A stretch of 64,000 nucleotides of DNA from positions 77,377,189 to 77,441,188 of the forward strand of contig NC_134455.1 of NCBI RefSeq assembly GCF_047948215.1. Reading direction: 5' to 3'. Shown here in pieces: positions 11,111 through 22,497 of the stretch. Source of the stretch: Lycorma delicatula (lineage: Eukaryota > Arthropoda > Insecta > Hemiptera > Fulgoridae). The notes beneath the pieces were generated by a model that saw nothing but the letters and a program-made list of their open reading frames with translations, was not told the DNA's origin and ran no database searches. Position 1 is the first letter of the stretch. Every line of letters starts with the position of its first letter. The position numbers were made by a program, and so were the translations under genes.

Positions 11111-11919
11111 AACTTAAATAGAAATTTGTAGCGTATGAAAAATCTCATGCCTGAATCGTCGTTTATAAATTCTGTAATACATAAAATATATTTTAAACAG
11201 ATGAAAACTTTATATAATTTTCAGACTATAATTTACGGGCTTAATGTAATCTATATTTTGATTAGAAAGATTTGCTAATATGGAATATTCATTTCAATGT
11301 AAAAGGCGAAGAGAAAACTTAGCTCCTCATTTTTACTAGTAAGCTTAGTAAGTGTTTTCATTGGTTTACTTGTGACGTTACTTACAATTTACATAATGTA
11401 TGACTCAAGATAAAAAAAAAAAAAATTAGTTAAATAAAGTGTGAAAAAGTAGGAGTTTTATTTTGTTATCACCACTATTTTTTGCATCAAAAAGAAGAGG
11501 TTGGTGAAATACAATAAAAAATTGGTTTCTTTTTTTTACTTATTCTGAAACTACACATAAATCGACTGATAAATAAATATTTACATCCAATAAAATACAT
11601 AAATCTTTTGAATATGCACATTTTATATTGTTTATTATAAAATAATGTACTTTTTTGGGTAAGGGTTTTAATATTACAAACACTATACAGTAGAATCGAG
11701 TTTTTTCATAGATCATCTATAAACATTAAAATCACTTGTATTCCATGGACTTATACAGCCTATACATATAGTAAAATAACAAAATAAAAAGAATTCTATA
11801 AAAAAAGAAACTCTACTGTTACAAAGTAATATAAATTTAGAAAAGTGTTTTTCCAACTGGAAAAAAATTGAAAAGAGGTAAAAAATTATTATTTATTGTA
11901 GTTTGTATGTAGTCTAAAT

Positions 11920-12240
11920 GAGACTACTACAGAGTGGAGAGCCGAGAGAGTGTTAACATGTTAACAGCCAACGAGATGAGGGTATAATCGGGTGGGGGCA
12001 GTAGAAGAACAGAGAGGGAAAATAGAAGAGAATTAGTACGAGGGAGAAAGAAAGACAGTGTGAGAGGGTAAATGATAGAGATGCACAGATAGCCAAGCTG
12101 GCTCAGCCAACCGGCAATGGTATCGGATCAATGCAGTCATCTAAACGAACGGTGAATCTGCGTACCATGTTAACTGCACGAGCCATCCCCATTGCATCAT
12201 TTTTCCAACCTCTCGTAAACAGCGCACATGGTTGCAAAAA
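11920..12240. other. GC-balanced non-coding block with palindrome
   Basis: The left half (11930-12080) is purine-rich and contains the perfect 14-bp palindrome 'gttaacatgttaac' (11953-11966). The right half (12085-12240) is the least AT-rich DNA for kilobases, around 'ccaaccggcaatggtatcgg' and 'gcacgagccatccccattgc'. Minus frames stay open for about 40 codons, but I recognise no protein. Candidate enhancer or conserved element; unproven. Confidence 0.3.
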
Positions 12241-12285
12241 ATACACACACGAGTATAAAAAATTATTCCAATAAAACATTCTAAC

Positions 12286-12315
12286 AGTAGTAGTAGTAGT
12301 AGTTGTAATAGTAGA
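12286..12315. repeat. imperfect (AGT)n microsatellite
   Basis: Seven AGT units, then interrupted units to about 12315. Confidence 0.9.
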
Positions 12316-13179
12316 ATATGAAATTTAAAAAAGTATTAAAATACTTGTAAAAATTAAAAATTTTTATATTATTGTATCTTTAATGAGCCAGTTGAATTTT
12401 TTTTTAAATCTTAATTTTTAATGTCCACTTAAAAAATATATTTCGATTACATAAAAACAGATTGGAAAGCCTACCATTAGCCGTTACGCATCTCAGGCTC
12501 AAGTTGGGCTTTTTTTTTAATAAGAAGAGCTGTTTTCATTAAATTACAAAATATCATAGAGATAATAACTCGAATAGACAAATAAGCCAAACAAGAGGTC
12601 AGAATAAAAGACAATAGTTATGGATGGACAGTGATAAATAATGATACATTAATAGAAAGGCTAAATTAAGAAATAGACAAAATTATTCAATGAAATCCTT
12701 AGACCCTATTCATGCAGTTGCCATCAATCTTACTGAAAGACATTGGGGTATATTAAAGACTACTAGAGCACCACATTATAGATAAATGATTTTGTGGCCG
12801 CCAGCACAATTAGTAATTCTGTAACTTGTTTTGTAATGAATTTTCCAAAACTAGCTTTATAGCAAGATTTAACTAACAAAGTAAAATTTAAAATAATAAT
12901 AATTATTTTTTTAAATAATTATCAAATTGAATCTGATTATATCGAATCTGATTCTGGAAGATTTAGAAAGAGAAAACTCTTAGTATATTAGCAATAACCT
13001 AAGCATTATTTTCAGGGATAGCAGACATGACTTTATAACTTTAAAAGCATATAAAAATTTATTTAGATAATGTAAATATTCGATTGATCACTTATTTTAC
13101 AGAAAAAAAACATTTTTTCACTCACGTAGTTCATTCGTACCGAGTTCTGCCACCAGAGCTGACACCAGTGTTGTAATAA

Positions 13180-14130
13180 ATGGACGTATTTACTGATGTG
13201 GAACGTGTTCGCTATGTGTTTTGGATTTACGATTTGCAATCAGAGACTGCAGTTTAATGTAATTTTCGTAGATAGTACGGGAGGGAGCCTCCTAGTAGGC
13301 TAAAATTTACTCTTGGCACCTTGGAGACAGCTTGTTCTGTTTAACATACAAAATAACAGGACGCCTACGCGTCCATAAAGCTGGTATGGAACAACTCAGA
13401 GAGAAAGGTTTGCACGTAGTCCAAAGAAATCAACTCGACTTGCGTAACGTGAGACTGGCATTTTATAAACGACTGTTTGGCGCTTATTACGTAAACGATT
13501 GCACTTTTTTATATTTTTTCTTAGAGTTTATCATTTTTTATCCCCCACCCCCACTGGAGACAGATCTGAAAGCAAGCAGGAAGTGCTATCGCCTCAAACT
13601 GCCTAGTCGAGAACTGACGTTCCCCTCAGACAGCCGGGACTCAGACTTTAATTAGTCGCCATGCCTCTAATGAGGGGATCTCGTAGAGATCGTCACACAG
13701 GGACACAAATCTTACTTTGCCCCCTCGTCAAAACGACTGCAGTTGAAGACATTCAAACTAACTACGTTTCACCACGTTACAGATGACCACGCAGTTGCTC
13801 AGCTGCAGTTTTGTGTGGAAGTGACGGATAAAATCGCAGACAACGATGCATTTTTTTGTAATTTTTAGAGATTAGTCAATGTTTCACATCAAAGACAAAG
13901 TGAAAAGTCATAACTTTAAGTCATAACAAATATGGGATAGCGAAAACCCTCATGAAAATTTGCAGCACATTTATGATAGCCTAAGGCCAATGTTTTATTT
14001 GCCCTAAGCAAACAAATCTGTACGACCCATTCTTCTTCCAGGAGGCAACCATAAATTGTATCATTTTTCTGGACAGACTTCAAAATTTTCTGATTTTTCA
14101 GTTAGACGATGATGACCAAAATGGATGCCA
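13180..14130 (+). pseudogene. mariner-type transposase fossil, copy 1
   Basis: The start at 13180 gives M-D-V-F-T-D-V-E-R-V-R-Y-V-F-W, the usual N-terminus of one insect mariner-type transposase lineage, and then a stop. Later fragments follow the family order in three frames: 'G-R-(P)-R-V' and 'R-L-A-F-Y-K-R-L' from the helix-turn-helix region (13360-13470); 'Q-L-Q-F-C' with 'I-A-D-N-D-A-F' (13800-13850); 'F-H-I-K-D-K-V' and 'E-N-P-H-E' (13880-13960); 'D-P-F-F-F-Q-E-A-T' (14025-14050); and 'F-Q-L-D-D-D-D-Q' near the end. About 240 nt at 13495-13740 fit no part of the protein and may be a later insertion. The segment with the second catalytic Asp ('QQDGAPPH' in relatives) and everything after it are absent. 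Inactive. Confidence 0.75.
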
Positions 14131-17100
14131 TACTTTCTAATGGAAAATAATTTCCTTTTTGATTACGTAAGTTTGGTAAAGGATACTTCTATAATGTTAT
14201 GTAGAACTTATGAAGTATGTTATAGAAGAAATAAATTCGTGTAAAATGAACAATAGGTATGAAACAAACAATGTCTAACGCAGAAAGAGATGGAGAAGGT
14301 AGTGTTTCTCTGCTGCATTTCTTCCTATATACAGAATAAAACAAAAAATACAGAATAATTTACTTTAAAAATAAAACTCACTTAAACCTGAAGATGATGT
14401 GTGTTTTATGAAATTAAAAAATACCTTTTAAGAAGTAACACCGATATTTACTCAATGCTAGAACAATATACTTTGAGAGTCAAAGTTAAAGGATATAATT
14501 TTACAAATTAATTTAAGTTTGATAGAAAAAAATAGGTTTTCGATGCTAGAATAGATAATATATATAGAAGTAATATAAATTTAAATCCTTTAAAAAAAAT
14601 GGGTACATTTATCACATTAGAGACCCTTCTTACAAAAGAGAAACATTCTTTAGTTTAATTTTGTTCCAGTATTGTTGAAATTGTTGATTTACTGTCAGAT
14701 TTTATGAAGGTTTCATCAAATTTACCTAATTCAAGTTTAGTATTCATGAAATGAAGAGGAACTAGGAACTTCCCTATCCCTCTTGTCCGATTTTCATAAA
14801 AATTTAATTGCAACAATTCATCAATATGCAAAATTCAATGAATATGTGTTTGCCCATAGCAATGAATATTAACCAAAATATACCCACCGCACTCACCATA
14901 CACAAACGATCACGCGCTTAGAGACTCGCAGATTTATTCCAACAGAATTTGACTCCTAATTTTTCTTTTTGAACTTAGAAGGCTAAATTTAACTTCAAAA
15001 ATATCAAATAATCAAAATTTTTATCATTATAGTATTTTTACAATATATTTATATTTCGCTTTATTATAATATATTACCTTTTAATACATTTGATGAGGCG
15101 GAATTTGATAAAAAAAGCACTCAAACAAAACTATTTTACCAGATAAGCCAAGATGTTTCTTCCAAAAAAATCAAAAGATTACGCAGGAATACAATCTACG
15201 TAAAAAAAGAAATGATGAAAAATATAATTATTAGTTTTAAGTTATTTATAGAGTTTTTAGTTATTTTACTTATCTTTAGATCTGTGAAATATATTCTACC
15301 GATTAGAATTATAAATTAGAAAAATATTTAAAAAAACCGGAAATTTAGCGCGGTTCAAAAATTCCAATTATTATTCGGTATAATAGTAATTAAAAACATG
15401 GTTTTAACCACTACGTGTTAATTATTTTGGCAGTTTTAAAAAAAACTACCAAATAAAAACAAAGTAAAAATTACTAATCAATTTTTAAAAAATACTTAAA
15501 AATAAACCTTCAAAAGACTTTGGAAGGAAATTTGAAAATCTTTAAAATGAATATATCCCACTGGTACTATTAGTGCTATTGCTATTATTACTACTGGTGT
15601 TACTATTACTTTGCTCTTAACCTAAAATTTTGTCAGTATAAAAATAGATTCATCCTACAATTTTCACAAAAAAATGGTCTGCTAATTTTTCATGATGGAA
15701 GAGTGTGTAAGTAAGTAGATACAAGGAAACAATACTCTTAGATGTAATAAATAACACACCTTTCAATCATATATTCGTAAAGGTTTGATTAAATTTTTAC
15801 TTTTAACAATATTTTTAAAAATTGATTTCATCGTGTTTCTTACATAATTTTAAATATTTAAATTATATAAGAAAAACTTTATTAAATTTGTTTAACAAAA
15901 AACCGACTAAGAGAAAAGATTATGTTTACATAACTGTAGATAGGGAAATTTTCAATAAAAAAGTACATGAGTATAAAAGACTAAAAGAAGCTTAAGGCGG
16001 AAGAGAAAATAAGAGTAAAATTCAGAATAACACAAAGAAAGATTAAGAAAAGTGATGACGGAGGAGGCGGCAGAAGATTAAAATCTCAAAGGAAAAGGAA
16101 AGTTTGTTCAGATGGTCCTGATATCAATTCGAAAAAATATATCTTTTTAAAATATATTCTACATACAGCTAATAGAAAACATCAAAATAATCATTAAATA
16201 ATTGTTAAAGGCTTTAAACATAGAAATTCAAAAAATTTTTTGTATAGAATTACTGCATATATTAATAAATAAATATTTGAAAAGAACTTAATCATGTCAT
16301 AAATAGAATTCTGTAAGAAGATAGCAAATGAAAGACAAATTGTTGTAAAGAGAAGACGTAACAGTAAGACGTAGTTTATTTGCACTGTCAGTTTTTTTTT
16401 ACTTTCAGTGGAGAAAAATAAATAAAAAAAGTGAAGTCCAGTACATCGCAATAAAAAAACTAAAACATTATGATGTTTTGTTTCAGATGTACATGTTTCA
16501 TTTTACATGTTTCCAAATATTACATGTTGTGTAACAGATGATATGGTTATTTCATTGAAGCTTGAACTGAATTAATGATATAATAAAATACATGATTTTC
16601 TAGCAAGGTAGGAATTAAATTAAAAGAAAAAAATAATGATAAAAGTAAAAGAAATAAAATATGATAAAAAAAATATATGATTAAATGTTATTTTATCAAT
16701 CAAGGCCCGTTAGTATAATCATATAATAAATAACTAAAATATATAATCCACTTACCAGCAATCGTTTAATGCGTCTTAGCGCTTTAGGAAAAGAGAATTC
16801 ATCTTCAGGAACTTAATTTTTTTTTAATTTACTAAAATTTTATCATGAGTCGAATTGTTATATAAAGTGTGTAAAATGTCTAAAGGTGGTCGTCATGTAT
16901 TAAAATTGTGTCGACTTAATGTCATGTCATAATGAGTCAATAAGATTACGACAGGATGTCATAATGTGTAATGTGGTAAATGGGTTTTATATTTTAATTA
17001 TTTATTAATTAAATGTTAATTTAAGAGAGTATACAATTTACTGAGAAATAGCAAACATTTTGTAATTTTGGAAGTAATATTAGGAAAGAAAGAAGAAGTA

Positions 17101-18384
17101 AAAAAAAATGTTTCAAAATGGAAACTAGTAGTCTTTTTCCTCATCTTTGTCAAAAAACATTTAAGCTGAAAATATTTTTTTTTATAATCAAATAAAGATT
17201 TAGGAGGAAACATATATTTTTGTAACATGAGATATGACAGCGTAATGGAAGCGTAAATAAGCCAGCGTAATAAGAAAGTCAGAAAAATATATAATAAAGA
17301 ATGATTGAAAACAATTTTATTTGGAATAAAATCGGTCGATAACAAAAGAAAGGTTAATAATATACAGAAAAGAGAGATGTTTGTAGAAAAAACTTATAAA
17401 ATAAGTGGGTCATGTATTAGGACAAAAATCAATGAATAAATTTGGTTGTAGAAGGAAGTAAAACTATAAAGAATAGAGAAAGAAACAAATACGAAGTATA
17501 ATATAATTGTTGTTGTTAAGGTAATAGCTGCTCTTATCTTTTCTACTAAGATCACTATAATTTCTATGGTTAGTTTTGCTTATCTTTCTTGACTTCATTC
17601 TTTTATCTCTCATTGATGCGTTTCGGAAAAACTCAAATTGTCAAAACTTATTGTACTAATACTTTATGTTTGTGTTGATGTTTATGTAGCGTTTATTCAA
17701 CACCCCTCCCTGTATTTGATATAATTAATGCCTTATCTGGTTTCTTCTTTTTTACTGGTTATACTTGTCTTTTAAATTTAGTTTTCTATTTCCTTCTTTC
17801 AATAAATTGAGGTTCTTGAAAAGGACATCGGCTTGATTTGTTGATCTGCTAATTTATGATCGTTTTATTGTTAATTTTTAATTTTATTTATATAATTGAA
17901 AGTCGGAGCAAAATAGAAAGTAATGGAAAAGTACACCAAACAAATCGAACAACTGATGACAAAAATTAAGTAGATCCGTCAATTATATATTTCTTATATA
18001 GCATAGAAATAAGGAAATAACTTTCAAAGTAATAAAGAAAGTTATATATAAATAAAATAATTAGCTGTCGTAAATAAACATTGTAAATAATACACTCGTA
18101 TATATAATTTATAATTAATATAATAATAACAAAAAATTAATTATTACTTGTAAACCAGATAACGTTAATGTGAGTAATTTAAATTAAATAGACTGAATGC
18201 AAAGATACGAGTAAATATTTTAATGTATAAAAAAGTTAATAATGTTATAAAAAAAGTCACTCCTACGAATTAGGGTTTTAATTACTCACAAGCAAATACT
18301 CTTTTAACATCTGTATAAAAAAGAGGCTTTAGTTAAAAAAATCCCTCTATTGCGTAAAAATAAAGCGTTAAAATACTCTGTGAT
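14131..18384. other. AT-rich DNA, no gene seen
   Basis: Open frames at 16194-16451 and 17016-17345 (both minus) are AT-codon artefacts rich in Phe, Leu, Ile and Lys. A purine-rich stretch lies at about 15960-16110. The segment at 14765-14940, beginning 'cctcttgtccgattttcat', has the flavour of transposon sequence but no copy elsewhere in the window. Confidence 0.45.
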
Positions 18385-18900
18385 ATTCTACAAACGGCGA
18401 ATTAAAAAAAAAGCGGACCCAAGAGTCAATTAGGAAACAATTGCTGGGATTATAACAGGGTGGTGATATGTAAATTAGTTTAAAGTGGCCTCAAAGGAAA
18501 GTGAAAAATATCCTGTATGCGAGAGAGAAAATAAAGATAAAAAAATGTGCAAGGCACGCGTCGAGACCCAGAAGGGTAGAGTTTTTTATACAAGGAAAAA
18601 AGTGAGCGGAACAAATTAGGGTGTAAAAAAAACTGGAGGGACTGGGGAGAGCTTACTCGTGTTTGAACAACAAACCTTTTTTATAATTAAATCACCTTTC
18701 CGCGCTTTCAGAGCAGAAAAAACCAACAGCAGAGGGTTAAAAAGCTCCCCTAGAGACAAATTGGGCCTTTGAGCCACAGAGGTGATGAAGTGAGGTTTTA
18801 AAAAAAAGCGAGCAAAAAACTGAAACGTTGTTTGAAAAAAACAGCGTACACCAGCAGGGCGATTATCTTGTCTTTTTAATTTTAACAGCAGTCAACTCTC
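18385..18900. other. GC-balanced non-coding block
   Basis: This ~500-bp block is clearly richer in G and C than either flank, contains many short A runs between purine-rich words such as 'ggagggactggggagagc', and is closed by stops in all frames. It also carries 'gggcctttgagccacagagg' and, near the right end, 'ctctctctcatgagagaa'. Candidate cis-regulatory or unrecognised repeat sequence. Confidence 0.3.
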
Positions 18901-19224
18901 TCTCATGAGAGAATAAAAACCGAAAAAACCTATTAAATTTTTACACATCCCACATACAAACCACTTCATATGTTTTTTATCACTCTTTTTTTCTGTGTTC
19001 TTTTCTCTCTCAATTACACGCTTTTAATTTTGTACGATATTATCTTTTTTCACATGTGTTTCCAACCACTGATAAATACGTTTAAAAAAAATCCTTCTAA
19101 TTATTGTATTTCTTTATATAGTAAAACATAACAGCTATAAAATTAAATTAATTTAGTTTATTTTTTCTCATTAAATATCTTTTAATTTTTAATAAGATAA
19201 ATTTCAATCATAATTTAATTTGTT

Positions 19225-19335
19225 ATATATATATATATAATATTATATATTATAAATATATAATATATATAATTATATATATTTTATATAAATAAATAAA
19301 TATAATATATATATATATATTATATTTATTTATTA
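19225..19335. repeat. AT/TA-rich palindromic low-complexity tract
   Basis: Runs of TA dinucleotides interrupted by 'aat' and 'aaataaata' steps, largely self-complementary. Probably a decayed TA microsatellite. Confidence 0.9.
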
Positions 19336-20116
19336 CATTATTTTTATTACCCAAACTAATTTTTTTGGAACTATTTTAATAGCAACACAACTAAAGTTTA
19401 ACTATACAAATAGAATTTTAATCAATGTGTGTAATATGACAGGTTAAGTACCATAATAGTAATGGTTTTAAGTTGTTCATTCTTTGCCTCGTTGTCCAGA
19501 CTTTGGAAGCATATGTTGTACTGTTCTCAACATATATGTCAAATATTGAATCTTTATCGGTTGTGATATATTTCTAATTCAAAGAATAAAGTGCATCTAG
19601 TAACTACATGAACAGTAATAATACGTAATAGTTGAATATCAGCAAGGGAATAATTAATAAAAAATAGCCACTAAATGTTTACCAGAAATATTAAATTAAT
19701 TATTTATTTTGAAGTACGGAACGTTAATTCGTAATTTAAAAAAAATATATAAATAGTGAAGGAAAAAATGAGAAATATAGGGTATGAATTTCACTTACGT
19801 ATTTTGTGTGATAGTGAAATGTCAAACTTGTATTTTATTATAAACTACATAATAATTGGTTTATGTCCTTGGATTTTTATAAGTATATAATGCAAGTTCT
19901 AACTGTTTAATAATCTCATCTTTTCCAAATTTTAGGTAAATTTTAGATGGGGCTGGTCGTATGTTAAACAAGTGAAACTACTTTCATATGCAAACGTTGT
20001 TGTATTGAGTAAATATGAAGTTTTTCTTAACTTTAAGCTGGAAATCTTTTTTATCCCCCTACTTAGCACCGGTGAAATCTACCTCCGTCTTCTGGCGTAC
20101 CGAAAGGGATTACTTT

Positions 20117-20992
20117 TACTTCTTTTTACGAAGTAAAGGAAGAATTGTAATTGCGAAAAGTTTTCGTTTTTCAGATTTCAACAGAAATATACATTTTGAC
20201 CGTCTACGGCATGACGTCTGTACGTACGTGCGTACGTATGTATGTCTCATAACTCAAAAACGATTAGGCGTAGAATGTTGAAAATTTGTATTTAGTACTG
20301 TTGTAACATTTAATTGTGCACCTCCCCTTTTGATTGCAATCGTCTGGGCCAAAAAAGCCCAAAATCCAAAACATATGGATTTTGGACTTTATCTTAACTG
20401 CAGTAATCAGCCCTCGTTGAGACCTTTTAACGATGTATCATAAGTGGTACTTATTTTCATTGGTTCCAGAGTTACAGCCAAACAAAATTTTAATTAATAA
20501 AATATTTGGATATTACAAGAAGAAGGCACATCGGTTCGAATCCGACTTCATATGCATATATTTTTTCTTTATTTTTTTAAATTTAAATATATTGATTTAT
20601 TAATAATTATTAACCTCTGATTGTGAAAAAAAATTGCCAATAAATAATAATTCAACAGTATCAATAGATAAAAAAATATTTATACACAAAAAAGAATCAG
20701 AAGCTATTAGCAAAATAAAATTTCATGAACTTTTCATTTTAATTAAAAAAATTTTACCATCAGAGGTTACCAATTACGGATCCGAAACCTTCTCACTTAC
20801 ACTATATATCTACTTCAGCGACAAGAAACAAAATTAATATATAAACTAATAATTAAACTATTCCATTTTAGTTAACTCCTGTATACTGGTTAAATAAAGT
20901 TTAACCGGTATAAGTTTAAATGAATTGCAGCAAAAAGTGTGTATATGTAATTTAATAGGTATACAAGGAAGTTATGTGGTGTGCACATCAGA
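20117..20992 (-). repeat. family A repeat, copy 3, longer form
   Basis: Minus-strand copy. The element's left end is at 20962-20992 ('acaaggaagttatgtggtgtgcacatca' read backwards) and its right end is near 20117 ('cttctttttacgaag'). On the plus strand, 20522-20551 reads 'ggcacatcggttcgaatccgacttca', with an exact B box 'ggttcgaatcc' and a pairable T-arm. It is about 200 bp longer than copies 2 and 4 between the B box and the element's left end (20560-20960). Frames at 20015-20281 and 20634-20837 run through it but are not conserved in the other copies. Confidence 0.85.
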
Positions 20993-21068
20993 ATTTTTTT
21001 CTTCGTCATATTAACTTTATTGGTAAGGAGAATTCAAAACATAGCTGTATCTAACTGAAAATAATACA

Positions 21069-21144
21069 GACCCTCGCTGGGATTCAAACCAGAAACTTCA
21101 TTATAGAAAAACTGATGGTAATGTCTAAGCCACCTTGACAGTCC
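21069..21144 (-). repeat. tRNA-like SINE head or tRNA pseudogene
   Basis: On the minus strand, 'caaggtggcttagacatta' (A-box-like) is followed about 35 nt later by 'ggtttgaatcccagcgaggg', a B box within a T-arm-like hairpin. No good acceptor stem is evident. It is not clearly related to SINE-1 or SINE-2. Confidence 0.4.
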
Positions 21145-21189
21145 GTTATTTTAAAATTATAGTATTAATATTATAAAAACTGATCTAGA

Positions 21190-21720
21190 GTCAGATTTTT
21201 TATCTTCTTTCTTACTTCTCACTTATTACATTAGTTCAGTTAATCCTCTATCTTGAATTCATTCATCAAACTCTACTTTTACTTCTGATTTATTAACTTT
21301 TCCCTTCCTCCTTTTATTCTTAAAATATAGTTTACTTTGTTCTTCATATCGTATTCAGCTTTTCATCACCTTCTCTTTCTTTGCTTCTGCATTAGTCCTC
21401 CACCTTTCTTTCTCATATCCTTTCTCTCCTTTTCCTATGCAACATTACATTTAATATTCATTCCCTCTATACTCTACTTCTTCATTTGCTAATTTTTCCT
21501 CATTCTATTTATTTTCGTAAATGCTTTTTTCTTTATTTTTGTTATCATCTTCGATTCTTTCTTATTCCGTATTATATAATTTCCTTCCTTATTTTCTTCT
21601 TTCTTTAAATCAACATTATTTCTCCTCTTTCACCTTTACCATCATTGTTTCTTCAAACATTTAACAGTAAACTATTTTGTTGCACTTTTCTGTATTTTTC
21701 TATTCTGAAAAAGAACGTTT
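21190..21720. repeat. long pyrimidine-rich tract
   Basis: For about 500 bp the plus strand is dominated by T and C ('cttctttct' type words) with scattered purines. It is not a simple tandem repeat. It could be a decayed CT-rich satellite or the antisense of a purine-rich coding relic. Confidence 0.6.
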
Positions 21721-22149
21721 TTTAACTTTCATACATTTTTTACGTTTTCTTTTTGTTTATTTGCTTCATTAATTTTTGGTGTAAATAGCATAAAAATTAC
21801 TGTTATATATTTAAAAAATATACTTAGAGAGTAATTGTTAATTGCAAAACAAATTCTTGCATTACTTTTTTATCAAATATTGATTCCTCGTCATAATTTT
21901 CACTTTGTAAAAGTTATTTGGGTCTTCTTCCTAGTGATAAACAATTTTTAATATTTTTCTTACATAGACCCAGTCTTCACAATCTTATTGCCTCAAACGT
22001 TAATTTCTTTGACTTTTCTTATATTTTTTTCTCGTAATTCATTATTTAACTTACTAACGTATTAGCTTCTTTTTTTATTGTTTTCAAAAGAAGCCGGATG
22101 TTCTGAATTTGACTCGGGGTTTTAATGTTTCTTCCAGCTAATTATAGAT

Positions 22150-22237
22150 TAAATTATAATTAATTAATTATAATTATATATATATTATATTATAATTATA
22201 ATTATAATTAATTATAATTAATTTTATTAATTATAGA
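22150..22237. repeat. TTAATTATAA palindromic tract
   Basis: Overlapping 'ttaattataa' words on both sides of 'tatatatatat', strongly self-complementary. Low-complexity DNA. Confidence 0.9.
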
Positions 22238-22497
22238 TTTTTGATGCAATAGCATCAGTTTAAATTTATTAATTTTTTTTTTTAAATTGTGTAGATTAAG
22301 TTTTTTTGGTATTAGCACAGTATTTTTTTTTTTTTTTTTAATTAAATCAGTAAAGAATATTTTAAACGAAAATCATGTACTTTTAAAGTCAAAACCTATT
22401 TGTTAAATCAATATGGATTTCCATTACATAAACAGTACATTAATGTTTAAATATAATCCCATCATATGGATAACTGTAACATTTTATTAAATGAAGA

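Noticed and set aside
17016..17345. A 109-codon membrane-protein-like frame on the minus strand
   Set aside because: Phe/Leu/Ile/Lys composition is what random AT-rich DNA gives; no motif, no splice or promoter context.
19225..22240. CRISPR-like or other regular spaced repeat arrays
   Set aside because: AT-rich repeats here are simple-sequence tracts with no unique spacers of constant length; none exists anywhere in the window.
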